Origin: CAYVDH01 sp964450355 | GTDB lineage: Bacteria; Bacteroidota; Bacteroidia; NS11-12g; UBA955 | Direction: 5' to 3' | Assembly (NCBI GenBank): GCA_964450355.1 | Contig: CAYVDH010000051.1 | Coordinates: forward strand, 1 to 19,953 | Length of the DNA: 19,953 nucleotides | Shown here: one piece after another, positions 5,821 to 14,701 of the stretch | How the letters are laid out: each line of letters opens with the position of its first letter | Numbering within the stretch: position 1 is the first letter of the stretch | Translations under genes and position numbers: made by a program | The notes under the pieces: generated by a model | Told to the model about the DNA's origin: nothing | The model's input: only the letters and a program-made list of their open reading frames with translations | Databases searched by the model: none

Positions 5821-7845
5821 ATGCCAAAATTTAATCTTGTAGCACCTTTTGAGCCTACTGGCGACCAACCAACTGCTATAAAACAATTAGTAGAGGGATT
5901 AAATGACCAAGTTCATGCACAAACTTTGATTGGAGTGACTGGCAGTGGTAAAACTTTTACCATGGCAAATGTGATTAATCAAGTTCAAAGACCAATTTTA
6001 ATATTGAGTCACAATAAAACTTTGGTGGCACAACTTTACAGTGAATTTTGTAGTTTTTTTCCTGAAAATGCAGTTGAATATTTTGTAAGTTATTACGATT
6101 ATTATCAGCCTGAGGCGTACTTGCCTACAACCAATACATACATTGAAAAGGATTTAAACATCAATGAAGAAATTGAAAAGATGAGGTTGAGAACAATCAC
6201 CAGCTTATTAAGTGGCAGAAGAGATGTTATAGTTGTAGCTTCGGTGAGTTGTATTTATGGTGCTGGAAATCCTAAAGATTACGAAGGGAGTATCATTAGA
6301 TTATCTAAAGGACAGAACATCCCTAGAAATAATTTTTTACATCAATTAGTTGCTAGTTTGTACAGCAGAACTACTGCTGATTTTAATAGAGGAAATTTTA
6401 GAGTTAAGGGTGATACAGTAGATGTTTATTTAGCCTACAATGACTACGCCTATAGAATATCTTTTTTCGGAAATGAAATTGAGGAAATTTATTCCTTTGA
6501 GCCTTCTACTGGACATAAAATTCAAAACTTGGATGACATTGCTATATACCCTGCAAACATTTATGTTTCGCCTAAAGAAAGATTGAACGAAGCAATAAGA
6601 GATATTCAAGATGACTTGGTATTGCAAATTGCCTATTTTCAAGAACAAGGTAAATTTTTAGAAGCTAAAAGACTTGAAGAAAGAGTGAATTTTGATTTAG
6701 AAATGATAAGAGAATTAGGCTATTGCAGCGGAATTGAAAACTACAGTCGATATTTGGATAGAAGAAATACAGGAGAAAGACCATTTTGCTTGATAGATTA
6801 TTTCCCTAAAGATTATTTATTGATAGTGGATGAAAGCCATGTGAGCATGCCACAAATTAGAGCGATGTACGGAGGTGACAGAGCGAGAAAAATTAACTTG
6901 GTGGATTTTGGATTTAGATTGCCTGCAGCCATGGATAACAGACCACTTAAATTTGAAGAATTTCAATCGTTAATCAACCAAGTGGTGTATGTAAGTGCAA
7001 CGCCTGCACCTTATGAAATCACTGAATCTGAAGGGGTAGTAGTTGAACAATTGATAAGACCTACAGGATTATTAGACCCTGTCATTGAGGTTAGACCATG
7101 CATTAATCAAGTGGACGATTTGTTGGATGAAGTGAGTGAAAGAATTGCCATGGGAGATAGAATATTGGTTACTACTTTAACCAAAAGAATGAGCGAAGAA
7201 TTGGCTAAATACATGACCAGATTGAACATCAAATGCCATTACATTCACAGTGAAATTAAAACCATTGAAAGAACTGAAATACTAAGAGATTTAAGGTTAG
7301 GTAAAGTAGATGTTTTGATTGGTATAAATTTACTAAGAGAAGGATTAGATTTACCTGAAGTAAGTCTTGTTGCTATATTAGATGCAGATAAGGAAGGATT
7401 TTTAAGAAGCGAAACCAGCATGATACAAACCATTGGAAGGGCTGCAAGAAACTCAAATGGAAAGGTCATTATGTATGCAGATAAAATGACAGAAAGCATG
7501 CGAAAAACCATAGAGGTAACCGAACGAAGAAGGGAAAAACAAATGCAATACAATACTTTGCACAACATCACTCCTACTACAGTTAAAAAATCCATAGAAG
7601 AAATCTATCAACAAACAAGTGTAGCAGATGCAAAATATGTAGATCAATTCCTTTATAAGGAGAATGATTCAAGCTTGAAAGCCGCAGAAAGTGAAGTTAA
7701 TTATTCGTCACCTAAAGCATTAGAAAATGCAATAAAAGAAACTGAAAAATTGATGAATAAAGCAGCAAAAGAAATGGAGTTTTTAGAAGCTGCAAGATAC
7801 AGAGATCAGTTGAATGAATTAAAAAAGAAATTAAACACCATTTAA
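5821..7845 (+). CDS. uvrB: UvrABC excinuclease subunit B
   Basis: UvrB is the damage-verifying helicase-like subunit of nucleotide excision repair. It is loaded by UvrA and then binds UvrC for the dual incision. The 674-residue chain has the normal length. Walker A is GVTGSGKT at 38-45. The damage-probing beta-hairpin follows, with its tyrosines in YYDYYQPEAY (91-100). DESH is at 337-340, followed by the family block PQIRAMYGGDRARK. Motif V-like GINLLREGLDLPE precedes QTIGRAARN at about 536-544. The C-terminal UVR coiled hairpin that contacts UvrC covers about 635-672. I chose ATG 5821 because the protein then begins MPKFNLVAPFEPTGDQP like other UvrBs; a TTG 9 bp earlier lies within the -7 element. 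It leads a three-gene unit with the helicase-nuclease (9 bp gap) and the rRNA methyltransferase. No uvrA or uvrC is in the window. Confidence 0.98.
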   Translation: MPKFNLVAPFEPTGDQPTAIKQLVEGLNDQVHAQTLIGVTGSGKTFTMANVINQVQRPILILSHNKTLVAQLYSEFCSFFPENAVEYFVSYYDYYQPEAYLPTTNTYIEKDLNINEEIEKMRLRTITSLLSGRRDVIVVASVSCIYGAGNPKDYEGSIIRLSKGQNIPRNNFLHQLVASLYSRTTADFNRGNFRVKGDTVDVYLAYNDYAYRISFFGNEIEEIYSFEPSTGHKIQNLDDIAIYPANIYVSPKERLNEAIRDIQDDLVLQIAYFQEQGKFLEAKRLEERVNFDLEMIRELGYCSGIENYSRYLDRRNTGERPFCLIDYFPKDYLLIVDESHVSMPQIRAMYGGDRARKINLVDFGFRLPAAMDNRPLKFEEFQSLINQVVYVSATPAPYEITESEGVVVEQLIRPTGLLDPVIEVRPCINQVDDLLDEVSERIAMGDRILVTTLTKRMSEELAKYMTRLNIKCHYIHSEIKTIERTEILRDLRLGKVDVLIGINLLREGLDLPEVSLVAILDADKEGFLRSETSMIQTIGRAARNSNGKVIMYADKMTESMRKTIEVTERRREKQMQYNTLHNITPTTVKKSIEEIYQQTSVADAKYVDQFLYKENDSSLKAAESEVNYSSPKALENAIKETEKLMNKAAKEMEFLEAARYRDQLNELKKKLNTI

Positions 7846-7854
7846 TTACAGGTG

Positions 7855-10800
7855 ATGAAAAAAAGTTTTAAAGAGCAATTAGAAGAATTAAATTCAGCAC
7901 AACGAAAAGCTGTTGATGAAATAGATGGTCCTGTAATGGTAGTTGCTGGTCCGGGAACAGGAAAAACTCAAATATTAGCAGCTAGAATTGCCAATATTTT
8001 AGAAAAAACGGATACACAAGCCTATCAAATATTATGTCTCACTTATACTGATGCAGGTGTAGTAGCGATGAGAGAAAGGCTTGAAAGATTTATTGGGCCC
8101 TTAGCTTATAGAGTGCATATACACACTTTTCATTCTTTGTGCAATGAAATCATTCAGTTCAATGGCAGTTATTTTGGGTATAATAACTTGAAAGCAGCAT
8201 CGGATTTAGATGTCATAGAATTGTTGCAAGAGATGATAGATGAATTGCCTACAGAACATGTATTAAAGCGCTTAAAAAACGATGTATATTACGATGTTTG
8301 GAATTTCAAATCCTTGTTTGATATCATCAAAAAGGAAAATTTAGAGGCAGATGAAATTAAACTAAAAGCTGCCCATTTTTTCAAAGAAAAAGAAGACAAT
8401 GGGGATTTCCTTTATCAAAGAAAATCAGGGGAATTTAAAAAAGGAGATATTAACCTTAAAAAATTAAATGAAGCTAAATTAATGGTCGATAAACTGATAG
8501 CTGCAGTAGATTTGTACCAAGTATATACTCGTAAAATGATGGAGAGGAAATTATACGATTTTAACGACATGATTTTATGGGTTCTCAATGCATTTAAAAC
8601 GGATAAAAATTTCTTGTTGAATTACCAAGAACGGTTTCTTTATTTTCTTGTTGATGAGTTTCAAGATACCAATGGAGCTCAATTGCAATTGGTAGATTAT
8701 TTAGCAGAGTATTGGGACATTCCCAATTTGTTTATAGTAGGGGACGAGGACCAATCCATTTTTAGATTTCAAGGAGCAAACATAGATAACATCAAGAAAT
8801 TTGAAGAACAATACAAAAGGGATTTAAAAGTAACTCAATTAACTCAAAATTACAGATCGAGTCAGCTAATTTTAAATGCTTCGCGCTCCTTGATGAACTT
8901 AAATGGACAGTTGAAAGAGCCACTTAAAGCTAGCCATTCGAAAGTTGCTGAACTCAATGAGAATCCTCATCTGATTTCGTATTTTAATCCTATTCATGAA
9001 GCCATTGGGATAGGACAAAAAATAAAAGCCCTTCATGAACAAGGAGTTCGCTTTTCGGAAATAGCTGTATTATATAACAAACACAAACAAGTAGAAGACT
9101 TGATGAATTTTTTTAATGCCAATGGAATTCCATACAGCACTAAAAGAAAAATAAACGTGTTAAATGAATTGTTGATTAAAAAATTACTCATCATACTTGA
9201 ATATGTTGATTTAGAATCCAGTAAACCATTTTCGGGAGATCATCTTTTATTTCAAATTTTAAATTTTGATTTTTATCAAATTAAAGCAATAGATATAGCG
9301 AAATTAAGTACTGAAATAAAATACAAAAAATGGAGAGAATATTTGAACGATCATTTCAATCAACAAAAAGATTTATTCTCGTCCATTTCATCTAATGATT
9401 CCATCAGTGAACTAAAGAGAGTAATTAGTGATTTAGAGTATTGGATAAAGGAAGCTATAAACTCTACGGTCCCTCAATTGTTGGAAAAAATAATAGCCAA
9501 AGGTGGTGTGTTAAGTTATGTCATGCAAGCCAATGATAAACGATGGCAAATGCAAGTTTTAAGAACTTTTTTTGAATTTGTTAAAGAAGAATCAAGTAAA
9601 AATCCTAACCTTTCATTGAGGCAATTTTTAAACTTGGTGGACAGATACAATGAGTTTGGCATTTCCATTGAAGCCATGAAAATCATGCAAGTATCAGACA
9701 GTGTTAATTTAATGACATTGCATGGAAGTAAAGGACTTGAATTTGAACATGTATTCATTATCCGATGCGTGGAAAATGAATGGTTAAAAACCAAATCAGA
9801 TAATGTGTTTGCTTTCAATAAAATATACCTAAATCAAGACAATCAAAATGCAGATATTGATGAATTAAGACGGTTGTTTTATGTAGGAATGACGAGAGCT
9901 AAGCAATCATTAACTCTTTCTTTTTTTAAACAGGATTTAAAAGAAAAAGAAGTCACAAAATTGCAATTCGTTTCAGAGTTAATAGAACAAACAAATTTGG
10001 AAATTAAAGAAGAAAACATTGATGAGTCTGATATACTTGTATTTGAATCTCAGTTTTATTTCAATAATCAAATCAAGGATTTTGAATTGATAGATCATCA
10101 TTACATCGATGAATTATTAGCCAATTACACTCTATCTGCAACGCATTTAAATACCTATTTAAAATGTCCTATTACTTTTTATTTTAATCATGTCATAAAA
10201 GTGCCAAGCGCAAAGAGCCCAAGTGCTAGTTTTGGTACTGCCATTCACAGTGCACTTGAATTGTTTTTTAAGACCATGCAAAACAATGAAAACAAAACAT
10301 TGCCTTCTATGGATGAATTATTGCAGTTTTATGAAAAATCTTTGTTTTTGAATAGGGATTGTTTTACAGACAAAGAATACAAAAGATACTTAGCGAATGG
10401 AATGATGATTTTGCCAAAGTATTACAATCGATACAAAGATGAATGGCAAAAAAATACCATCTTTAATTTAGAGAAAAATTTCCATCATATAGAGTATAAA
10501 GGTGTTCCAATAAAAGGGAAACTAGACCGTATCAATTTCAACGGAAGGCAAGCGCATGTGATAGATTATAAAACAGGGAAGTGGGAGGATGGAAAGAAAA
10601 AATGTGTTGGTCCTGTTGCCGTTAAAGATTCTGATGAATACACTAATGGAGGAGATTATTGGAGACAAATGGTGTTTTACCATTTGTTGATAGAATACGA
10701 TAGTAAAAGAGAGTGGACAATGAACACTGGAGAAATGGATTTTGTAGAGCCAAACAAACACGATGAGTTTTACAAACATCAATTTACTATAACACCCACA

Positions 10801-10983
10801 GATGTTGAAATTGTAGCCAATCAAATCAAAGAGACATATAAAAGTATAAAAAATCATGAGTTTGAAAAGGGTTGTGGAGAGGAGTATTGTCAATGGTGCA
10901 ATTTTGTAAAATACTACCTTAAAAAAGAAACTTTCATCACTGATTTTATTGAAAAAAGTGATAATGAAGAATTAAATCAATAA
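7855..10983 (+). CDS. UvrD/Rep-type helicase fused to PD-(D/E)XK nuclease (AdnB/AddB-like)
   Basis: A 1042-residue superfamily 1A helicase with a nuclease tail. Helicase motifs in order: Q motif LNSAQRKAV (Q16), Walker A AGPGTGKT (31-38), motif II VDEFQD (266-271), motif III GDEDQSIFRFQG (from 296), motif IV QNYRSS (331-336), motif V LMTLHGSKGLEF (619-630), motif VI YVGMTRAK (676-683). The C-terminal domain has the RecB/AddB nuclease plan: H798 in GTAIHSALE, D891 in GKLDR, and D904 with K906 in IDYKTGK. Cys771 before the nuclease and Cys1007, Cys1012 and Cys1015 after it could hold the Fe-S cluster seen in AddB, AdnB and Cas4 nucleases. The likely role is DNA end processing or recombinational repair; a free single-chain enzyme or one half of a dimer are both possible. 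GTG 7852 directly precedes ATG 7855, and I prefer the ATG. It sits 9 bp after uvrB and 3 bp before the methyltransferase. Confidence 0.9.
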   Translation: MKKSFKEQLEELNSAQRKAVDEIDGPVMVVAGPGTGKTQILAARIANILEKTDTQAYQILCLTYTDAGVVAMRERLERFIGPLAYRVHIHTFHSLCNEIIQFNGSYFGYNNLKAASDLDVIELLQEMIDELPTEHVLKRLKNDVYYDVWNFKSLFDIIKKENLEADEIKLKAAHFFKEKEDNGDFLYQRKSGEFKKGDINLKKLNEAKLMVDKLIAAVDLYQVYTRKMMERKLYDFNDMILWVLNAFKTDKNFLLNYQERFLYFLVDEFQDTNGAQLQLVDYLAEYWDIPNLFIVGDEDQSIFRFQGANIDNIKKFEEQYKRDLKVTQLTQNYRSSQLILNASRSLMNLNGQLKEPLKASHSKVAELNENPHLISYFNPIHEAIGIGQKIKALHEQGVRFSEIAVLYNKHKQVEDLMNFFNANGIPYSTKRKINVLNELLIKKLLIILEYVDLESSKPFSGDHLLFQILNFDFYQIKAIDIAKLSTEIKYKKWREYLNDHFNQQKDLFSSISSNDSISELKRVISDLEYWIKEAINSTVPQLLEKIIAKGGVLSYVMQANDKRWQMQVLRTFFEFVKEESSKNPNLSLRQFLNLVDRYNEFGISIEAMKIMQVSDSVNLMTLHGSKGLEFEHVFIIRCVENEWLKTKSDNVFAFNKIYLNQDNQNADIDELRRLFYVGMTRAKQSLTLSFFKQDLKEKEVTKLQFVSELIEQTNLEIKEENIDESDILVFESQFYFNNQIKDFELIDHHYIDELLANYTLSATHLNTYLKCPITFYFNHVIKVPSAKSPSASFGTAIHSALELFFKTMQNNENKTLPSMDELLQFYEKSLFLNRDCFTDKEYKRYLANGMMILPKYYNRYKDEWQKNTIFNLEKNFHHIEYKGVPIKGKLDRINFNGRQAHVIDYKTGKWEDGKKKCVGPVAVKDSDEYTNGGDYWRQMVFYHLLIEYDSKREWTMNTGEMDFVEPNKHDEFYKHQFTITPTDVEIVANQIKETYKSIKNHEFEKGCGEEYCQWCNFVKYYLKKETFITDFIEKSDNEELNQ

Positions 10984-10986
10984 TCA

Positions 10987-12168
10987 ATGGAACAATACAC
11001 ACAAGTAATACTGAACAAAGGAAAAGAGAAATCACTGCTGAGAAAACACCCTTGGATTTTTAGCGGGGCATTGAAAACAGACTTAAAAAAACTCAATGAA
11101 AATGACATTGTGGAAGTGATGGATGATAGAGGAAATTACTTAGCTACTGGTTATGTTCAACATGGAAGCATTGCAATAAGGGTATTGAGTTTTGAAAAAA
11201 CAGAAATAAATCAGGAGTTTTGGGATAAAACAATAAGTAATGCCTATAAAGTAAGAAAAGATTTAGGGATAGCAAATCAGGAACATACCAATTGTTTTCG
11301 ATTAATGCATGGTGAAGGTGACTCAGTTCCTGGTTTAATTGTAGATTTTTATGCTGGAGTATGTGTTATTCAATGTCACACATCAGGAATTCATCAATTT
11401 ATACATCAAATAAAATCAGCATTATTGAGTCAGATGGATGGTATGTGCAAAGGAGTGTACGATAAAAGCGCAGAATCATTGCATCAAAAAATAGAAGAAA
11501 GCAATAATGGATGGCTTACTGAAATCCATGAACACGATGTAGTGAAAGAAAACAATCACGCATTTAAAATTGATTGGATTAAAGGGCAAAAAACAGGCTT
11601 CTTTATAGATCAAAGAGAGAACAGGGAATTGCTTGGTAACTATTCTAAAAATAAATCTGTATTAAATACTTTCGCATACACTGGAGGTTTTTCTATTTAC
11701 GCACTCAACAATGGAGCAAGTAAAGTGGTTTCAGTTGATGTGTCTAAGCATGCTATAGCAACCCTTGAAGAGAATGTCAAATTGAATTTAAACCAACAAA
11801 ATCACACGTCATTTGCTATGGATACATTTCAATTTTTCAAAGAAAATAATGATTTGTTTGACGTGGTAATATTAGACCCACCTGCGTTTGCAAAAAGCAT
11901 CAGCGCAAGACACAATGCCTTAAAAGGATATAAAAGATTGAATGCAGAAGGAATGAAAAAGGTAAAATCTGGAGGTTTACTTTTTACATTCAGTTGTTCT
12001 CAAGTGGTAGATTCTACTATGTTTTATCAAGCTGTTATGTCTGCGGCCATAGAAACAGGTATTCAATTTAAAGTGATACACAGACTAACTCAACCACCAG
12101 ATCATCCTGTAAATATATTCCACACAGAGGGAGAGTATTTAAAAGGTTTAGTATTGTACAGGGAATAG
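10987..12168 (+). CDS. rlmI: Class I SAM-dependent rRNA (cytosine-C5) methyltransferase, RlmI type
   Basis: A 393-residue protein of the RlmI/RlmK family (COG1092 type), which makes 5-methylcytosine in 23S rRNA (C1962 in E. coli). The first 80 or so residues form a PUA RNA-binding domain, with KHPWIFSGAL near the start and the AIRVLSF strand. An RlmI-type middle domain contains GDSVPGLIVD. The Rossmann methyltransferase follows: FIDQREN, motif I NTFAYTGGFS (F229 to G234) for SAM binding, the acidic end of strand 2 at SVDVSKHA, motif IV DPPAF (297-301), and motif VI FSCSQ with the candidate catalytic Cys337. Length and domain order are normal. The start is an ATG 3 bp after the helicase stop, so it is the last gene of the uvrB unit. 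The link with repair genes is probably shared transcription and not shared function. The exact target base cannot be known from sequence alone. Confidence 0.9.
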   Translation: MEQYTQVILNKGKEKSLLRKHPWIFSGALKTDLKKLNENDIVEVMDDRGNYLATGYVQHGSIAIRVLSFEKTEINQEFWDKTISNAYKVRKDLGIANQEHTNCFRLMHGEGDSVPGLIVDFYAGVCVIQCHTSGIHQFIHQIKSALLSQMDGMCKGVYDKSAESLHQKIEESNNGWLTEIHEHDVVKENNHAFKIDWIKGQKTGFFIDQRENRELLGNYSKNKSVLNTFAYTGGFSIYALNNGASKVVSVDVSKHAIATLEENVKLNLNQQNHTSFAMDTFQFFKENNDLFDVVILDPPAFAKSISARHNALKGYKRLNAEGMKKVKSGGLLFTFSCSQVVDSTMFYQAVMSAAIETGIQFKVIHRLTQPPDHPVNIFHTEGEYLKGLVLYRE

Positions 12169-12235
12169 TTTCACAATTAATAGATAATATGAGCTATTTA
12201 GTCCCATGCAAGTAACAAATTTAAACATTATGCGT

Positions 12236-12243
12236 TTTATTTG
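12236..12243 (+). promoter_or_regulatory. Weak -7-like element (TTTATTTG) before the DUF5686 gene
   Basis: TTTATTTG matches TAnnTTTG at all but the second base and lies 10 nt before the ATG at 12254, a spacing like that of the stronger elements in this window. The 85-bp gap after the methyltransferase gene would allow a separate promoter. I see no clear -33 box and no terminator hairpin in the gap. Confidence 0.25.
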
Positions 12244-12253
12244 AAATTCACTT

Positions 12254-14701
12254 ATGAAGGTAAAATTACTGATTTCATTTTTATTTTGTTTATCTTATAA
12301 AATTGTTCATGCTCAATATTATGAAGTTAAAGGGCAGGTAACTTCCAAATTGATGGAGCCAATGGCATTTGTAAATGTTTCAGTAAAAGACAATGCTGTT
12401 TTAGGAACAACAACCGATGTCAAAGGTAATTATCTCATCAAGTTAAAAGAAGGTTCTTATGAATTGATTTTTTCATTTGTTGGCTATAGAAGTGTTACCA
12501 TTCCTGTGATAGTGAGGAATAAAAACATCACACAAAACATCATTTTAGAAGAAGAAAGCAGAGAAATTAGCGGGGTGAAAATTTCAGCTAAAAAAGTAGA
12601 TCGTTCTGAAGAAATCATAAAAAAAGTAATTGATAATAAATATCTGTACATGTACAGCAAACCATATACAGTAAATGCATACATAAAAGCAATTGAAAAA
12701 GAAACGACTAAAGTTAAAGCAAAAGACAGCATTAGAATTGCCAACGATACCAGCATTAAAAAGAAAGGGGCATCATCTCCCAATTTAAACAGGGCAGAAA
12801 TATACACCACAGTGCACTTTTCACCACCTAATAAATTAAAAGAAGAACGAACAGGTGTGGACATAAGAGGTAACAAGGAGGGTTTGTTTTTTTTGAGGCA
12901 TACTGATGCTGAATTTAATTTTTACAAGAATTTAGTCGATGTTCCTAATCTATCGGAGTCGCCTTTTTTATCGCCTTTAAGCAACAGTGGTATCATTGCG
13001 TACAAATACAAAATGATGGGCTATGATATAGTCAATGGCAGAAAACATTACAAAATAAAAGTAATACCAACCGCCCTTGGAAACGCTTTAGTAAGTGGTG
13101 AATTGGTAATAATAGATAGTCTATGGTGCATAAAATCTTTGTCATTGAAATTGCCTAAATACCACATGGTAGAATACGATGTGTTTGAAGTAAAACAAGA
13201 TTATGAATACACAGATTCGGGGTATTATTTATCCAAGCAAGAATTTATTTATGAGGCTAAATATGGCAAAAGCAAATCGAGTGGAAGAACAGTAGTTTAT
13301 TATTCCCAATATCAATTGGATAAATCATTCAATAAAAAGTTTTTTAATAATGAATTGAGTTCTACTTCGCAACAAGCTTATGAAAGAGACAGTAGTTTTT
13401 GGTTGACCATCAGACCAGAACCTTTATCAAAAGAAGAGATTGCATTCATTAGAAAAACGGATAGCAGTAAAGCCATTAGGGAGCAAAAAAGTTGGAGAGA
13501 TTCGGCTGATAGGGAGTTCAATCGCATTACGTTTAAAAAAATATTTTTTACAGGCGTAGATAATTACAAAAGAGAAAAAGAAAGATACTGGAGTTTTAAA
13601 CCATTGATATTTGTTTACAATCCTATTTATATTGCTGGTCCTAGAGTATCCTATTGGGTTTCTTATTACCGTGAATTTAAAAACAAAAAAAACTACAGTT
13701 TTTCCCCAAAAGTAAGTTATGGATTGTTAAATGAGGATATTAAAGGAAGTTTTAGTTTTTCTACTTTGTATAACCCATTTACTCGCTCACGCTTAAGTGT
13801 TTCCGCAGGTAGTGATTTTGGAATCATCAATGGGTTTGATTCTTGGATATCCATTTTCAGAAGGTCCAATTTTTTTGTACAAGACAATGCATATGTTTCT
13901 CATAGCAGAGAGCTCTTTAATGGATTTTACGTCTATACTGGAATGGAGTATTCCAACAGAAGGTCTATTAATGATTACGCATTCGATGAAAGAGGTGATT
14001 CATTATGGAGCGGTTCTAACAAGCCTGTTGCTTTTGATTACTACAAAGCATTGTATGCCAATGTCTCTTTAAGGTATGTGCCTTTTCAAAAATACATCAG
14101 AGAACCTTATCAAAAATTGATTTTAGGGTCAGTATGGCCTGAGTTATATACCAGTTACCGCAAAGGCATCAATGCTTTTGGTAGCGTTATTGATTTTGAT
14201 TATTGGGAAGTAGGTATGGAACAAGAAGTAAAAATTGGGTTGTTGGGTATCAGCAAATACAGATTATTCAGTGGAGAGTTCCTAAATACTAGGGATTTGA
14301 GGTTGATAGATTATAAGTTTCAACGGGCTGCTGGGCCAGTGTTTTTTACCAATCCATTGTATTCGTTTCAGGGAATTGATACTTCGTATTCAACCATCAA
14401 AAGATTCTTAGAAGCACATTATTTTCATCGTTTTAATGGAGCAATATTGAATAAGATTCCTTTGATTAAAAAACTAAATTTAATTGAATGTGCGGGTGGT
14501 GGATTTTTGTTTACTAAAGAAAGGAAAATGAAGTATTTTGAAGGATTTGTTGGACTCGAAAAAGTGATTAGATTGTGGAGAGAAAGGTTTAAAATTGGAG
14601 TGTTTTTTGTTGCTTCTCAGAGTAATTTATTTCCCTTAACAACACAATTTAAATTTACAATAGAGTACTTTGATAAAAACAGTAACAAGTGGAATTATTA
14701 A
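12254..14701 (+). CDS. DUF5686 outer-membrane protein with carboxypeptidase-regulatory-like domain
   Basis: An 815-residue envelope protein. Residues 1-20 are a signal peptide ending VHA, with Q21 as the likely mature start. Residues 22-105 form a carboxypeptidase-regulatory-like (CarboxypepD_reg-like) beta-sandwich: VKGQVTSK, the TTDVKGNYLI turn, and FSFVGYRSVTIPV. These are typical of N-terminal extensions on Bacteroidota outer-membrane proteins. The rest fits the DUF5686 family: an alpha/beta segment starting SEEIIKKVIDNK with YMYSKPYTVNAYIKA, then many amphipathic strands rich in Tyr and Phe that look like an outer-membrane barrel, ending in a final strand with C-terminal Tyr (KWNY). Function is not established for this family. 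There is no SusD-type partner and no TonB-box or plug signature that I can recognise, so I do not call it a TonB-dependent transporter. Its stop codon overlaps that of the converging next gene. Confidence 0.85.
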   Translation: MKVKLLISFLFCLSYKIVHAQYYEVKGQVTSKLMEPMAFVNVSVKDNAVLGTTTDVKGNYLIKLKEGSYELIFSFVGYRSVTIPVIVRNKNITQNIILEEESREISGVKISAKKVDRSEEIIKKVIDNKYLYMYSKPYTVNAYIKAIEKETTKVKAKDSIRIANDTSIKKKGASSPNLNRAEIYTTVHFSPPNKLKEERTGVDIRGNKEGLFFLRHTDAEFNFYKNLVDVPNLSESPFLSPLSNSGIIAYKYKMMGYDIVNGRKHYKIKVIPTALGNALVSGELVIIDSLWCIKSLSLKLPKYHMVEYDVFEVKQDYEYTDSGYYLSKQEFIYEAKYGKSKSSGRTVVYYSQYQLDKSFNKKFFNNELSSTSQQAYERDSSFWLTIRPEPLSKEEIAFIRKTDSSKAIREQKSWRDSADREFNRITFKKIFFTGVDNYKREKERYWSFKPLIFVYNPIYIAGPRVSYWVSYYREFKNKKNYSFSPKVSYGLLNEDIKGSFSFSTLYNPFTRSRLSVSAGSDFGIINGFDSWISIFRRSNFFVQDNAYVSHSRELFNGFYVYTGMEYSNRRSINDYAFDERGDSLWSGSNKPVAFDYYKALYANVSLRYVPFQKYIREPYQKLILGSVWPELYTSYRKGINAFGSVIDFDYWEVGMEQEVKIGLLGISKYRLFSGEFLNTRDLRLIDYKFQRAAGPVFFTNPLYSFQGIDTSYSTIKRFLEAHYFHRFNGAILNKIPLIKKLNLIECAGGGFLFTKERKMKYFEGFVGLEKVIRLWRERFKIGVFFVASQSNLFPLTTQFKFTIEYFDKNSNKWNY

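Noticed and set aside
7245..7647. Minus-strand open frames inside uvrB
   Set aside because: They are shadows of a well-conserved coding frame, with no family signal or promoter. The same holds for the other open frames opposite or within the called genes.
7852..7854. GTG start for the helicase-nuclease
   Set aside because: An ATG follows directly at 7855 and is the better start; the difference is one residue.
12169..12253. Terminator after the rlmI-type gene
   Set aside because: No hairpin followed by a T-tract is visible, so read-through into the DUF5686 gene remains possible.
12254..14701. TonB-dependent transporter (SusC/RagA type)
   Set aside because: The N-terminal beta-sandwich is shared with that family, but I see no plug domain and no SusD partner. 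The body matches the DUF5686 pattern.
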